Origin: Brienomyrus brachyistius
Lineage: Eukaryota; Chordata; Actinopteri; Osteoglossiformes; Mormyridae
Direction: 5' to 3'
Assembly: GCF_023856365.1 (NCBI RefSeq)
Contig: NC_064542.1
Coordinates: 13,864,863 to 13,928,862 of the forward strand
Length of the DNA: 64,000 bases
In this document: piece by piece, positions 25,485 to 38,400 of the stretch
Layout of the letters: each line of letters starts with the position of its first letter
How positions within the stretch are numbered: the first letter of the stretch is position 1
Position numbers and translations under genes: made by a program
Notes under the pieces: model-generated
The model's input: only the letters and a program-made list of their open reading frames with translations
What the model was told of the DNA's origin: nothing
Databases searched by the model: none

Positions 25485-25790
25485 CACTTTATTAGGTTCA
25501 CCTACTATAGCCATGCGAGCATGCTGCACCCCCAAACAGCAAATCATCAACGTCGGGGTCAAGAGCGATTTTCATGGAATACTGCATCTAGAGTTTACAG
25601 AAGAATGGTGTGTGATAAACTGAAAGTATTTAGTCAATGGTATTTCCTTGGCCAAAAATACCCTGTCAGTGAGAGGTCAGAGGAGAACGGCCAAACTCAT
25701 CAAAGCCAACTGGGAGGGCACAAGTGCAAGAATAACAGCTGGCGTGAAGATGGGCTTCTCTGAACACAAGTCGTCTACCCTTGAAGTTGT
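25485..25790 (+). mobile_element. degraded Tc1/mariner-like transposon fragment
   Basis: Begins CACTTTATTAGGTTCACCT, a very common teleost transposon end, and continues with recognisable transposase-coding pieces (TCTAGAGTTTACAGAAGAATGG, then GTGAGAGGTCAGAGGAGAACGGCC, then GGGCTTCTCTGAACACAA). The frame is broken by stops, so only a fossil of the N-terminal half remains. Family membership is recalled and was not searched. Confidence 0.65.
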
Positions 25791-25968
25791 TCTAGAGTTA
25801 AAAGTGTGTCGTACCTGGTTCTAGCTATGTGTAACTAACGAAATGGTCACTGAGTATGTTTTGATTCTGGTGATGAGGGGTGCCACTGTGTATGATATAG
25901 CGTGGTCAGTGAGGTTGGATGGGGTGAGCTGTGTGTAGATGTTTAAATAAGACAAATTAAGATAATCT

Positions 25969-26224
25969 GGTAACACTTAAATCAGTCACCATAATTCATA
26001 TTGCAATGGTTAGTGTAAGCCATTATAATGCATTATGAAGGTATCTATAGTGCATTATAGATGAGAGCTTCATAAGACAGTCATAATGCATAATAAACAT
26101 GGTTTTAATGTGTTATGCCTTTTTATAAATAGTTGTAGCCATGTTTATAATACTTTATGAATGCATTATAATGCATTATGAAGCATCTAAAATGCATTAT
26201 AGACGAGTGCTTTAAAGTGTTACC
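25969..26224. mobile_element. hAT-like MITE (256 bp)
   Basis: Terminal inverted repeats GGTAACACTTAAA and TTTAAAGTGTTACC bound the element. The flanks GATAATCT and AATAATCT form an 8-bp target duplication with one mismatch, typical of hAT transposition. The interior consists of repeated TGCATTATGAAG/TGCATTATAGA words and carries no ORF. Confidence 0.85.
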
Positions 26225-27469
26225 AATAATCTTTTATTGTAATTATACTAAGTACATTGAAATTTTGTATGTCATCTGTCTTATAAGGGCACAGAGAAAG
26301 AGGGAGATGAAAGGAAAACAGTACAAAATACAGTGCGAAATGTGTATCTCTTACAAAGCGAGGTTCACACACTGGAAAGTGGGCATCAAAGGAGAGGCAG
26401 GAACCATGCAGTGTGACAACTGTAATGATGAGGAGATTCTGTTACGACGAGGTCGCTCTCAGCAGATGTAGGAGGAGCCTCAGCTGGTGTAAGCATAGCT
26501 AATATTTAGCAGATGTGGCAAAGCTGATAATCGGTGCTTCATACGAAGTACGTTGCCACCGGTTTTAATTTGTTTTTAGCCGACCAGGGCATACAGAGAA
26601 TAGGAGCATGTTCTGACAGCTTGGTGTTGTCATGCTTACTACTGGAATGGTTTGTTGCGTGCCTGCTGTTGTTGGCGAAATATTTCGGGGGTGAACGTCG
26701 GCGTGCTGGGTTTCTGCGTGCCTTTAAAAAACAGCCCGAGGGGAGGTTGCTGTGATGTGATTCATGTGGTTTGGTGACCCTGCTCTCACGCAAACTCGTG
26801 CCTCCACACAGGCCCACTTCTCTCACTGACTAGTAAAGCGGTGTGTAATTGTGAGACTGATTCAATTAAACTAGTATGTAATTTTCCCTGCTGAACCGAG
26901 CGAATTTACTACAAGCAGGCTTCACTTCTGCCAGCTGTCCTTTAGTATGAAAAAAGAGGGGACAGTTGGAAGAGCAGATCTGTATGTGTAAAACTTCTAG
27001 ATACACTTAATTATGATTAGTCAGCTATTTAATTCAGTCGATCTCAGTCTCAGAGTAGAGTTTGTGGGACTTTTATGGCTGTCTGAGATGTGTGGTTATA
27101 GGGCAAATAGTCATATAGGGAAATGTCTCACTCAGGTATCATAAGCCTCAGGTGAGCAAAAATGTTCTGCTCACTGTGAAACAGTAACATTTAAGAAGAA
27201 ACACCATGATTCACTCAAGTCTGGCAGTTAATCTATTCCATGGATTCTGTGCCAGTGATTTTTTTTAATTTTTTTTTTTGTGCTAGAAATTAACGAGCAA
27301 TTACATTTATCTTTGGAACTACGAAGTACCAGTACTTCACTGGAAAGTTGCCCTGCAATGACCATTTTGTCTGTGGAACTGGCTGAACACCTGGTAACAT
27401 CTAAAATTTAAGAAGGAAAAAAAAACTTTCCTTGGATCTTCCCAGTGTAGTAAACTCCTATTCCCTGCG

Positions 27470-27552
27470 TGCGGAGCCCAGCTGCGGTAAACTCCGCCTT
27501 CTCAGTCATGCCGTGCGGAGCCCAGCTGTGATAAACCCCACCCCTTTCGCTC
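27470..27552 (+). repeat. short tandem duplication (about 43 bp, two copies)
   Basis: The word GTGCGGAGCCCAGCTG followed by TGATAAAC or CGGTAAAC and a CC-rich end occurs twice in succession. It may be part of a larger unclassified repeat. There is no coding meaning. Confidence 0.55.
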
Positions 27553-29681
27553 TGGCTTGTGTGTGCACGTGCAGCCTCCTTTTCTGGAAGGCCGACTTGA
27601 CGGAGAGCCCTTAAAGGTCCAGGTGTCCCCACCCGTACTTGGTCACCGTGCAACTTGAAATAAACGTAATGAGAAGCCGATGTGCGTTTGAGTTGCGAGT
27701 GAACGTGAGGTGCTTTCCTGGAAGCTTCTGGACGAAAGCAAGGTCAGAAGTTCCTACCCTAGCCCCCCACATTGGAAGGGAACCTGAGTAGCTTTAATGC
27801 AAGGAGGATGTAAGGGTATGCGTGTGCATAAGAGGTAGCAGGTTGGGATGTCATTCTTAGGTTTCAGTTAAAGTTTAAATAGCTTTACTGGCAGGAACCT
27901 TATCTCTGCATTCATATTCTAGCTGAAATAATAAAGTGTTAAAAAATTAAATGTCAGTAATGCTTGCTGCCGTCTCAATCTTTCTGGGTAAACGCTCCAA
28001 ACTCTGCATTTTGATCCCACTTATCCCAATTACATACATAATTCATATTTTTTGATATTCCTTTTTTTAGTATGTGGTTTGGTGCCCCCCCCCTCCCACC
28101 AGTGGTTTTGGATCACGCATGTGGAAAGATGTGAAGTTTGATCTTATTGGTACCATAGTCACAGTAATGCCAGAACAAAGAGCTTGTGCACATTAGTCTC
28201 ATTATATGACACACGCCAGTTGTGTAATTTTCTGGCTGTTGGTCTCCCGCGTGCAGCTGGGGTGTTTTGATGCTGGCCCTGTGGAATCTCAGAGACCAGC
28301 CAGGATGCAAAGTGGACTGAGTGTGATCTGGAGGATGGTCGTGTCTGAACTTTTCCACAGCCTGCACATTGCACCCCGTCTGGTCTCACTTAAAGCCAGC
28401 CCAAGGCACCTTCGCCATCTTGGCCTGCTGACGTTTTGACTCCGTTAGTGTTGCGTAGCAAGCGAGGGGCCTCTGTGCGTCAGCTCAACTCCCAACGAGC
28501 TAAGCGAATCCTGGGACATCTGTCACTGGCTGACTTTCTGAACGTCGTCACTGGTGCTGACGGCAACGACTGGTGGCACTGGTGTGCCTACTGATGGTGT
28601 GCTTGGCTAATTGGGAGAACATGCTGCATGTGCAGATAAGAGAGGGCAGCTCTGGGACGTATATCTTACTTAGAGGATCCGTGGGCCTTCCGTAGTGGTG
28701 GAGATTCCAGTCATTGCCTATTCATGGTACTTCCTCCATCTCAAACCCCATTCACATCTAATGGTAGATCTAGCTATTCAGCCTGGGAGGAAAAGAAAGC
28801 ATTTCAAACCTCCTGAGATTAAACTGAATTGAACTGGATATTTGGGTTGAAAGGAAATAAGGAGCCTGGAGGCAATGGGCAGGGTAACTATAATAGAGGT
28901 CAGGAGGTCATAGTTCTACGTCATTTGGCAGACACTGAGAGACGGAGGAGGAGAGGGAGGTAGACTGGTTTTTACTGGATTGAAATCGTCAACACACCCT
29001 TGTCCTTACGTATTAAAGCATAAATAGGATGATCATAATTGAGATGTTAACAAGCCTGCACGTGTAGGTCTGGCAGTTTTGAATTTCTTTTACTTATGTG
29101 GGATGGTTTATATCTAAACACAGCCCTTACAAAGGTGTTTGGACCAATATGCAAGGTGTTAATTTTATTACAAAGTGACATTCAGAAATTGTAACATTCA
29201 TGGGATTAATAGACTTCTTTTTGTTTGTTTGTTTGTATTTTCCCCCCATTATATACAGGTAGACATCTTACTGAAGCTAGTTTCTTCCTCAAGGACAAGA
29301 GCAAGTCTTTGTGACTTTGAGTGTGCCCATGACTACAATGTGGGCGCAAGGCAGGGAATAACCCAGGATGGAGCACAATGGTGCACCCCTGACACTATAA
29401 TTTTTTTGTATTGCATTGGATTGGTTTTGGTTTAGTTGGGCAGTCGACTGACACCTGGATGAGATGATTATAGTTAAATGACACCACAATCTTGTAAACA
29501 GTGTTGGTGAAATACCCATACCCATCTTCACCATCTCAAAACATAGAAATACATGTAGACGCTACTTTTACACTTCTAGGGGCGTGGCCTTGTTTCCGTT
29601 TAATTTTGCTTTTATGGTTTTGATATGCGTTTTGAGAAATGTGGGTGTGTGTGGAAGGTTTTGTTTTCTGATGGTTGTGCA

Positions 29682-29686
29682 CACGC

Positions 29687-29720
<34 letters not shown>
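29682..29720. repeat. (GT)n microsatellite
   Basis: A pure GT run of about 11 units followed by GCGCGCGTGTG. It creates false cysteine/valine frames on both strands. Confidence 0.9.
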
Positions 29721-32222
29721 TCTGGAGGTATATCAGCACATACCACGAGTTGCCTCTGGCTTCTCACCATCCCCTTTGTCTCTCGTCTTCCTTCCTCTCT
29801 GCGTGTTCACTGGCATTCTTTGAATGCAGTGCTGAGAAATGTGCCTTCCGGCGCCCTGAGCCGAAATGCCGGGTGTGGGATAGAGAGAACGCGACTGCAA
29901 AGGGGATCCCCTGATCAAACGGCTCTGACGTGGGCGACGAAATTCGATGAAATTTCACCGGGAACTCCTTTGGGGGGGGGTGGAGAGAAGCCAGGTCCCC
30001 CCATAAGCAAAAGCACGGTGTCAGGAAAATTGTCGGTTGCTTCTTGGCAGGAGTGAAATCATTGCAAACTGGCAAGTCTGATACAGAACTGGACATGACT
30101 AACGCTGTGCAGGAAATCTGTGGAAAAGGATGGGGGGGGGGGGGGTGTCACACCTTATGTTGGTGTGGCTTTAGGAGGGGGGGGGTCTAACTTCAATATA
30201 GCTTTATTTATTTATTTATTTAATTTTCTGGGTTTTGGGGACGATGCATGAAAATGAGAAAAGTGGAAGAGTTTCAAGCTGGTTTCTGTGAATGTGGCCA
30301 GCTGAGAGTTTCAGTAATTAAACCTGGACCGGCAGCTGAAAGGAAATGGTAGCGAAGTCGAGTTTACGGGAAAGCGCATTTGAAGAATGGTCACAGTGAA
30401 GCGTGTTCCATTTCGGTTCCTCCCACAGTCATGACACCATTCACGATATTGGGGGTTAAATTTACGGATATGGGCCATTGTGCCCATTCCTGGGGGTGTG
30501 TGCGGGCACCTGCCCCTTACGCCCAAATGAATGAAAGTGCCCCCCTTCTAGCATCAAAAAGTCATTGCGCATCACTGGGTGTGTGTGTCTTCCATGTGTT
30601 GCCCCCCCAGCCACCACAATAACTAGCCTGGATGTGTCTCAGTGCCACAGCTAGACATGAAATGAGGAGATAACTCCACTGACATCCTGTTGCATAACCC
30701 TGATTATAAGAGCCCATCTCCCGCCACTTGCAGCCGCTTCTGACTGTGACGTAATGACTGTTCAGTGAAAAACTGAGGGCGTCTCCCCAACGGCGACTCC
30801 GCTGTGCGTCTGCATTACTGCTCATTCTCTCATTCCATACGTCCCTCTTCCTGCTTTTTCTTTTATAGATTTCCCCTGTCGATCTTTGGTCTTGTTGATG
30901 CAGAGGCTGATTAAGAGAATGTTTCGTCTTGCTAGCCCACGTAGGGTTCTGTCCTTGCTCCTCGCTCCCACCCCCTCCTCTCCTTTCCAAGGTCACTAGG
31001 TCATGTCAGTCTTCCTCAGCACCACGGCTCTTGCCTCCATGCGTCTTGCTTCTTTAAAACTCAATCAGTCCTTGCTTTGCATCTCACTTTTTTCATTGTT
31101 CGGTAAAGATGGAGAGTAACAGTTGTTGACAAGTGGTCGCTTATATTCTTGTGGGCACTAGGGGGGCCAACCAGCGGAAAGGGAGCCAACGATTATTTCT
31201 AGTTTGCATGCGAGCACCAGTCTGTGTACGGGCTTGAGGAGAAAACAACATGGTGGTGACTCTCCGACTCGAGGCAATGAGGCCTGGGATGACATCAGGC
31301 TTCTGTTCCTGATGTTCTTCCTGAAAGTCTGCGCGTGTCAGACACACGGATGTGGATGGAGAGCAGAATCTTTGCGCCATTAAATCTCACCTTTGGATTA
31401 TTCATGTCATCAATAGTTAATTGCGTAAGAAAAGCCTTTTCTCTTGGGTGAACTACAACGGACCGCATAGTACAGACGTTCAGAAGCTCTGAGTATGGGG
31501 CATTTACATGACCTTCGCTGACACCTCTGCTCTTCGATTTAATTCCCCAGCCTGGCTTATTTTAAAATCCCCATGACCTGGAATCTCCTGTCCACGTGAT
31601 TGTTTGTTTGGTACAGAGGGAGACCCAAAATATAACTCCATGTGGATCTCAAGAAGGTGGAAATAACTAAACCGAAAATCCCCTTGGGTGAGGGAGGGGG
31701 GTCGGTTTCAGAATGTCCTCCTACACGTCACACTGTGCCTCAGAAAAATGGAGTGGAGTAATGCGATGCTTCGTGTGTGAGTGTATTTCGGTGAATGGAC
31801 CCAAGGAGAAGACTGAGCCTTGGCCTGACTTCAACTGAACTATGTGCTGAAGCACGGAAATAGCCCCTCACTGAGGGGATTAGTGTTGGATTTAGTGCAC
31901 TTTCATTGGCCTCGTTCAGCTGCATGGCTGGCTTCTATCAATTAGCAACAGTCACGACTCTGCTTGGTCTACTGTCAGTGCTGTTTCCCCAAAGGGTTTT
32001 ACACAGTTTGCTAGCACCGGGAGTTTAGCTTCTGCTATACTCTTGACTCTGGTCCTTTTAAATTCATTACTCTTGTCCTCGCTCAAATGGAACTTGAAAA
32101 ATATTGCGATTCCTTGAATTTTAAATATGAGTGCGGGGAACATAATGGCTGGAGAACATGCATGCATGTAATGTGTCTTGTGAGGTGGTTCTGGTAGTAA
32201 CAGTCTGTTCCCTTACCTATAG

Positions 32223-33353
32223 GTGCCAGGCTCTGTAAAGAGGACGCTGGATATGGCTGACGGCCCCTGCAGTCCTGCGGCTCGAGGGGGTGCCAAACGG
32301 CCGTGTCTACAGGATGTCACTCTGGCTATGGACCCCAGCTATGAAAACCCCTGCTTACCTGCCGGTCCCAGGGTGAGAGATCGTGGCCGACCCTCACAGG
32401 GTGGCAATATGGATTTGTCCTACTCTATGCCAACCAAAGTCGGTCTCGGACTGCCGGTGAACATGACTGTGGGCGAGACGCCTTCGTGCATGCCCCCGCC
32501 TTCTGTCGAGCAGGAGCTGCAGGACATCCTGGAGGAGCTAACAAGGAACCCAAACCGCTCCCTTCCTGAACTGGACTTGGAGAAGATCCTGGGGAGCAAA
32601 GGGGACGATTTGTTGGGCGACGATGGGGCATTTGTGCACTCCGTGGGTGATGGCACCCCCAAGCGTTCCCCCCAAGGTGCTTCGCCTCTGGAGAGCCCAC
32701 GCATCCAATCAGCAGGTTTCATCCGGGCTCCTGCTACTAGCTCCCCCCAGTTAACGCCCAGTCAGCCAGGTGCTCTCTTCTCCTTGACCCACCCAGCCAA
32801 GCCCCTCTCGCAGCCCCAATCCCCTGCCTGCTCTCCTATGTCATCACCAGCTCACTGCAACCTGCCTAATTCCAGATGGCATGAGGTCCCCCACGCTCAA
32901 CAACTACAGGCCCCGCCATACCAACCCGACAAGCTGGCCAGCCCTGCCCTAGTCCCGCCCCCATTTAGCCCCCAGAACTCCCAGGCTTCCTTACTGCCAA
33001 GCACGGTTCCCTCCTCAGGCCAGCAGCAGTCTGCCACTCATGGCTTTGGCCCCCACTGCAGGGGGGGCAGCCAGCTGTTAAAGGCAGCCATGCGGGTAGG
33101 GCAGAGTGTTAGCACTGGGGGTGCCGAGCCGTACTCCTTCAATAACACCACGCCCCTTCGGCACTTTGACCCAGACCCGTCCATTCCTAGACCAGGTCAC
33201 GTGAGGCCGGGACAGGGCTCCTCTGGTCACTATGGCACCCCAAATCTGCAGCTGCTGCCACCTGCTGGGCTGGCAGTCAACACACCAACTTTGCCTCTGC
33301 AGCAAGGACAGAGAAGCCTGGAGCCAGGAGGAGCAGCGCCCTGCATCCGAGGG
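32223..33353 (+). CDS. mamld1: mamld1 large coding exon
   Basis: The acceptor is TACCTATAG at 32222 and the donor is CGAGGG|GTGAGC at 33354. It is 1131 nt, exactly 377 codons, entered and left in phase 0. It encodes the conserved acidic/leucine-rich block and long low-complexity Pro/Ser/Gln stretches (for example SQPQSPACSPMSSP). The open frame continues past the donor to 33458, but that part is intronic. Confidence 0.9.
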
Positions 33354-35385
33354 GTGAGCGCCGCCAGACTGCTGATGAATGATACTAGTGTCTTCAGACA
33401 AGAGTCCTCCAATCATTTAGACCAAGCAATCAGCCTTTCTACCATTGTTGTTCCTTGATAGGTTATAATACATCTATTCTTTATAGCTGGTTCCTTGATG
33501 TGTGAGTTTGTTCAAATGTTTTGATTTTATAGAAGTGGAGATTGGAGATCCACCACTTTCTTTTTTCTTTTGTTTAAGAAATATCCAATAATGGGAAGCT
33601 ATTCATTAGCACACGCTTAGAAATGTCCTTTTGTCAGTCCTAATGACATTCTAGGTCATATGTTGACATTTTGTGTTTTCGTTTGTTTTTGTTTTAGTGT
33701 TTTTTTCCAAGCCTGAGCTTTTGTTTTGGTTTTGAACTCTGCTGTGGTTTAATCGTACAGGTACTGCCATTTCCTGACCGTGTGGAATTTATTCTTTATA
33801 ATTTTGGTTCTCTTTTCCAAACACCAATCAGTGCCACTGCTGCTCTTGCAGCTGGGAGGCGGGGGGCACAGCATCCCGCTTTCACTTAACAGCGTCAGAG
33901 GCGCTTCTCTGAAAGTGAGGCAAACGGAAGCACGTTGACCGCGGTGTCTGTGCGCAGGATCAGAAGCGGCGAGCACTGGCATGCACACGTGTACACGCAC
34001 GGGTGGGGACGTTTGTACTGGCATGCTGCCGTGCACGAGGGCAGATGTGCACTTTGCCATGATGTGTGTGCTTGGCGCCCCATCCGTCCTTGCTGCTATT
34101 CTGTTTTCTCACCATGGGGATCTCCTAATGTGGAAATGTTGCATTACGTTTGACAAGCTTCAATTCTCCGAATTGAACTCACTCTTCTGAGAAATTCTAC
34201 ATCCACAACCCAACCAAAGACAGATTTTGCATGTGTTTTACGCAGGGGTGTATACAGGGGCGGGGCCACAAGTCTCTCTGGTCCCAGCTGAAAGCTGATT
34301 GGCACCCCTAGTGCCCACTCGCCTGCCACTCACTGATTCATAAGATTCATAAGGTTAATAGTAGAGGTGGCCCCTCTGTATGAATTATGATCCCTCTAAT
34401 GCCCCTCACCTTATCTGTCAGCTGTCTTATGAAAACCCCATTACAATCTGTTAGGTATAAGCACAGAGCTTTTACGACCTTTGCAATTGTCCCTGTCCCA
34501 CTGTAAACTGTTACATGGGCTTTTTTCTAAGAGATGGATCTGAGCCAGTGGATGTTCTGGAGGAAACCTGACAGGAAGAGGGTTTGCTGGGGAGCCGTTG
34601 AGGCGGCAGCTGTGCGTACGGCACGTGTGAGTCACTCCGGCAGGGTATGGAAGTGCGGCTTGTGTTCAGGCCTGGACACGGACCGGTGGTGAATGCAGAC
34701 CCACATTAGCTCGGCCTCTTGTTGACTTTTTACTACTCTTCCCTTTTTTTCCGAAGGCTGGAAAATGCAGTGAAGCAGAGTGCAAACACACTGCCCCCTT
34801 CCCTGCATATTTCCCCGTCCAAATGTGTCTCTGGCCAGAAACCACTGCTGCCACATGAAGTCAGAAATTAAACTTGTTTGCGTTTCTTGTTCTTGTTCTT
34901 AACTGAACTGTATTTTCAGATTAGGGAAACAACAAATTGTGTGTGTGTGTGTGTGTGTGTCTTTGTGGATTATGTTTATATTACATTGTGGGAACCAAAT
35001 GTCCCCCACAATGTGATTAAAAACCTGTCATTTTGACATTGTGGGGGCCATTTTTCAGGTCATCATGTTGTGATTTGTGTTTTCCCTATAGAAATGAATG
35101 GAGAGTCCCCGGAAAGATATAATTACAAACCTGTGTGTGTGTGTGTGTTGGAGTGGGGTGTGTTATTCAGCTATTTTAATACTGGCAGCTATTTTGGTAC
35201 TTAGGAATTAGGGATGAATCCCATAGGAATTGCTCCTGCTCCCCTGAACTATCAATCTAGATTCCAGCCAGTCTGCTGGCACCTCCTCCAGAGAAAGGAG
35301 GAGACGCAGCCAGAAGAAAACAGCCCCAGTGTCTCTCCTTCCTGGAGAGAAGGTCAGAGCGAGGGAGGAAACATGCACACACATA

Positions 35386-35440
<55 letters not shown>

Positions 35441-38400
35441 GCGTTTGTATTTATATCTCTGTGGGGACTCTGGAGGAGGTGCCTGGTAAGAGGAAGGTCT
35501 GGGCATCCTTGCTTACACTAATAAGTGGCAGAAAATGGATAGATGGACTCTCCATTTATTTCTATGGGAAAAACACTAATCCCAACAATAACAGCCTTAA
35601 CCCCTACCCAGCCCTAAGCTTAACCATAAATAACCAAATAATATACAAGACTTTGGCTATTTTACTTTTTGATTCCGTTAATTTTTTATTTATTTATTTA
35701 TTTATTTATTTATCAAATTGAGTTATCTCATGCAGGGACCAGAAAAATGTCCCCACAAGGTAAAAAGTATCAGGATTTTATTATGCAGCGGGGGCATTAG
35801 GTCCCCTCAGTGTGTTATACACAAAACCGCACACACACAGGGTCACACACGCACACACCACTCTAGCTTGGTGTGTTTCCTGTCTTTACAGAGTTTCTTT
35901 GCCAAAGCCAGTGTAACAACGTGTCTGAATGAGCAGGTCCCCGAGAGAAGCCAAAGGCCCTATTCTCAGCTCCCGGTCATCGGTGTTGGCTCATATTTGG
36001 CCCCGTTACTCTGTCTTCGGGGGCTTGGGGAGAAGGAGAAGCAGTGTGTTTGAAGCACGGCAAAGGCTGGATTTGCCTCAAGGATAAGCTGTCCTGGAGG
36101 TCACGTTATAAGCGTTATTTGGCCTATGAGTGGTGAGCCAAGACTCTCCCAAAGCATAAGACATGACTGTCCTGTCTGACCAATCCCTCACTGGCCATTC
36201 TTCTTTCCGACTAATCCCTCATTGGCCACTCTTCTTTCCGACTAATCCCTCATTGGCCATTCTTCTTTCTCGACTAATCCCTCATTGGCCACTCTTCTTT
36301 CCGACTAATCCCTCATTGGCCACTCTTCTTTCTCGACTAATCCCTCACTGGCCACTCTTCTTTCTGACTAATCCCTCATTGGCCATTCTTCTTTCCGACT
36401 AATCCCTCATTGGCCACTCTTCTTTCCGACTAATCCCTCATTGGCCATTCTTCTTTCTCGACTAATCCCTCATTGGCCACTCTTCTTTCCGACTAATCCC
36501 TCACTGGCCATTCTTCTTTCCGACTAATCCCTCATTGGCCACTCTTCTTTCCGACTAATCCCTCATTGGCCACTCTTCTTTCCGACTAATCCCTCATTGG
36601 CCATTCTTCTTTCTCGACTAATCCCTCATTGGCCACTCTTCTTTCCGACTAATCCCTCACTGGCCATTCTTCTTTCCGACTAATCCCTCATTGGCCACTC
36701 TTCTTTCCGACTAATCCCTCATTGGCCATTCTTCTTTCCGACTAATCCCTCATTGGCCACTCTTCTTTCCGACTAATCCCTCATTGGCCATTCTTCTTTC
36801 TCGACTAATCCCTCATTGGCCACTCTTCTTTCCGACTAATCCCTCATTGGCCTCTGCTACTTTACTATTAATTCTCGGTTTTGTATTCTGCCCTGCGATC
36901 CTGAACAGAATAACCCGTTATAATGGGTGAATTTTGCATTTTGTAATTATTGTCCTGTGTATATCTGGCAAGTAAGAATTTCACAATAAACATCACAGTA
37001 ATATACCTAGAAATTTGTTTTGATAAATCTTCCATAAGGCCTCATTAATGTTGTGTTTCTGCTACAGGTTATTTCTTAATTCATCTTAATTACTTGTTAA
37101 CAGATTCTTATTGTTCTTATCAGTGATTTCACAAGGGTGTTAGTTGTTGTACTGTAATTTAGAGTTAGACGTTCATTTTGATCGCTTACCCTGAAGCCAT
37201 GTCTGGGCTGTAACGAATCTGAAAGCGTAAAATATGGGTAAGCAGCTATCCAACAGACCGCTGGTCCCACAGTGCAAAAATGCATTGTCTTCCCAAATGT
37301 ATTAATAAATGCAAGTAGGTAACCTAGAAAATCAGTGGGATTATCATCGCGTGGGATTATGACAGGTGTTTGAATGATTAATTGCTGGGTTCTGCCTCCT
37401 GTAAGAAAAGACTGGAGAGTAGAATGCAAAATGGCAGCATTTATGAGAACAGATTAACAGTCATTAGACATTCAACCTTAAATGTATTGTTGTTCTTTGG
37501 CGTCGGTGGTATTAAAGGTAATTCAGGCAGGATTAGCATGAGTGATACTGCAGGCTTTGCTCCTTACTTAAGCGTGAGCCATCGAGCAGATAGACTGTGG
37601 CAGATATTAATGGGATTTCAATTTCCGGGCCTCGCTTGGATTCTTTTCCGCGAGATTAGACCAAGGAAATGGCATTTTCTGCAGAAGAGTGTGGGGTCCG
37701 CAAAGTGAAAGGGTCACAAACGGTGGTAGCATGTCACCTTAAGCCCCCTGCCCAACTTAAATTGTATTTTTTAAAATTTTATGCATTCAGAGACCCCTGT
37801 AAAAAAATTGACCCCCTAAATCTGCCAGGGCATCCATACCCCTACTGCACCCCTGGGTAAGTGTGACCTAACTGTAGTAAACAGGAAATCCAAAATATTT
37901 CATGGTCCAGTAAGAAATCGTCATCACTCCAGTGTTATAGTCTGAGAGAACAGTAATTTTGAGAGATTGTTAGTCAGGAATGCTACTACCTGACATATTT
38001 TATGACATATGACAATATTTTAAGCATTGCAGTTTTGACACCCTAAACATAACTTAAAATAATGACTGAAACGGAAGATAGATAGATTTTCAATAGGTTG
38101 TGCGTATCATGGTGGGAGAGAATTGTATTTTATTCTCTCCATACTGACAGGTTGCCTTTTCTTATCTCGGCAGCATACGTATATTTATAGTTAATGTCTC
38201 TATTATTTTTGGCAGATACCCGTTTAGCTCAATGTCAGCATGCTCTGAATTTATTTTATGAACATATAAAGTTCTTTGAAGTATCAGACCTAGTCACACA
38301 GTAACCTTTACAAAATAAGTAGACGATTATCAAGAGGAAGATTAAAATGCACGTTTTTAAGGGCTGTATACCACGATGTCAGTTGTAGTTGTTAAAATCG

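Larger units (their letters stand above)
18916..32222 (+). other. mamld1: presumed long 5' intron of mamld1
   Basis: About 13 kb without a supportable coding exon. From 19 to 21.4 kb the sequence is largely repeat-free, which could mark conserved regulatory DNA. From 22.8 kb repeats become frequent: a tRNA SINE, a Tc1-like relic, a hAT-like MITE and a (GT)n tract. The real 5' coding exons of mamld1, if any exist beyond the ATG at 32253, could hide here. No segment matching the human N-terminal sequence was spotted. Confidence 0.4.

Noticed and set aside
32420..32722. Minus-strand ORFs opposite the mamld1 large exon
   Set aside because: Shadows of a GC-rich, stop-poor coding exon on the plus strand.
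35208..35432. Cysteine/valine repeat protein
   Set aside because: Product of a (CA)n microsatellite.
36163..36402. Repeat-encoded ORF (PLFFPTNPSLA units)
   Set aside because: Arises from the 31-bp minisatellite.
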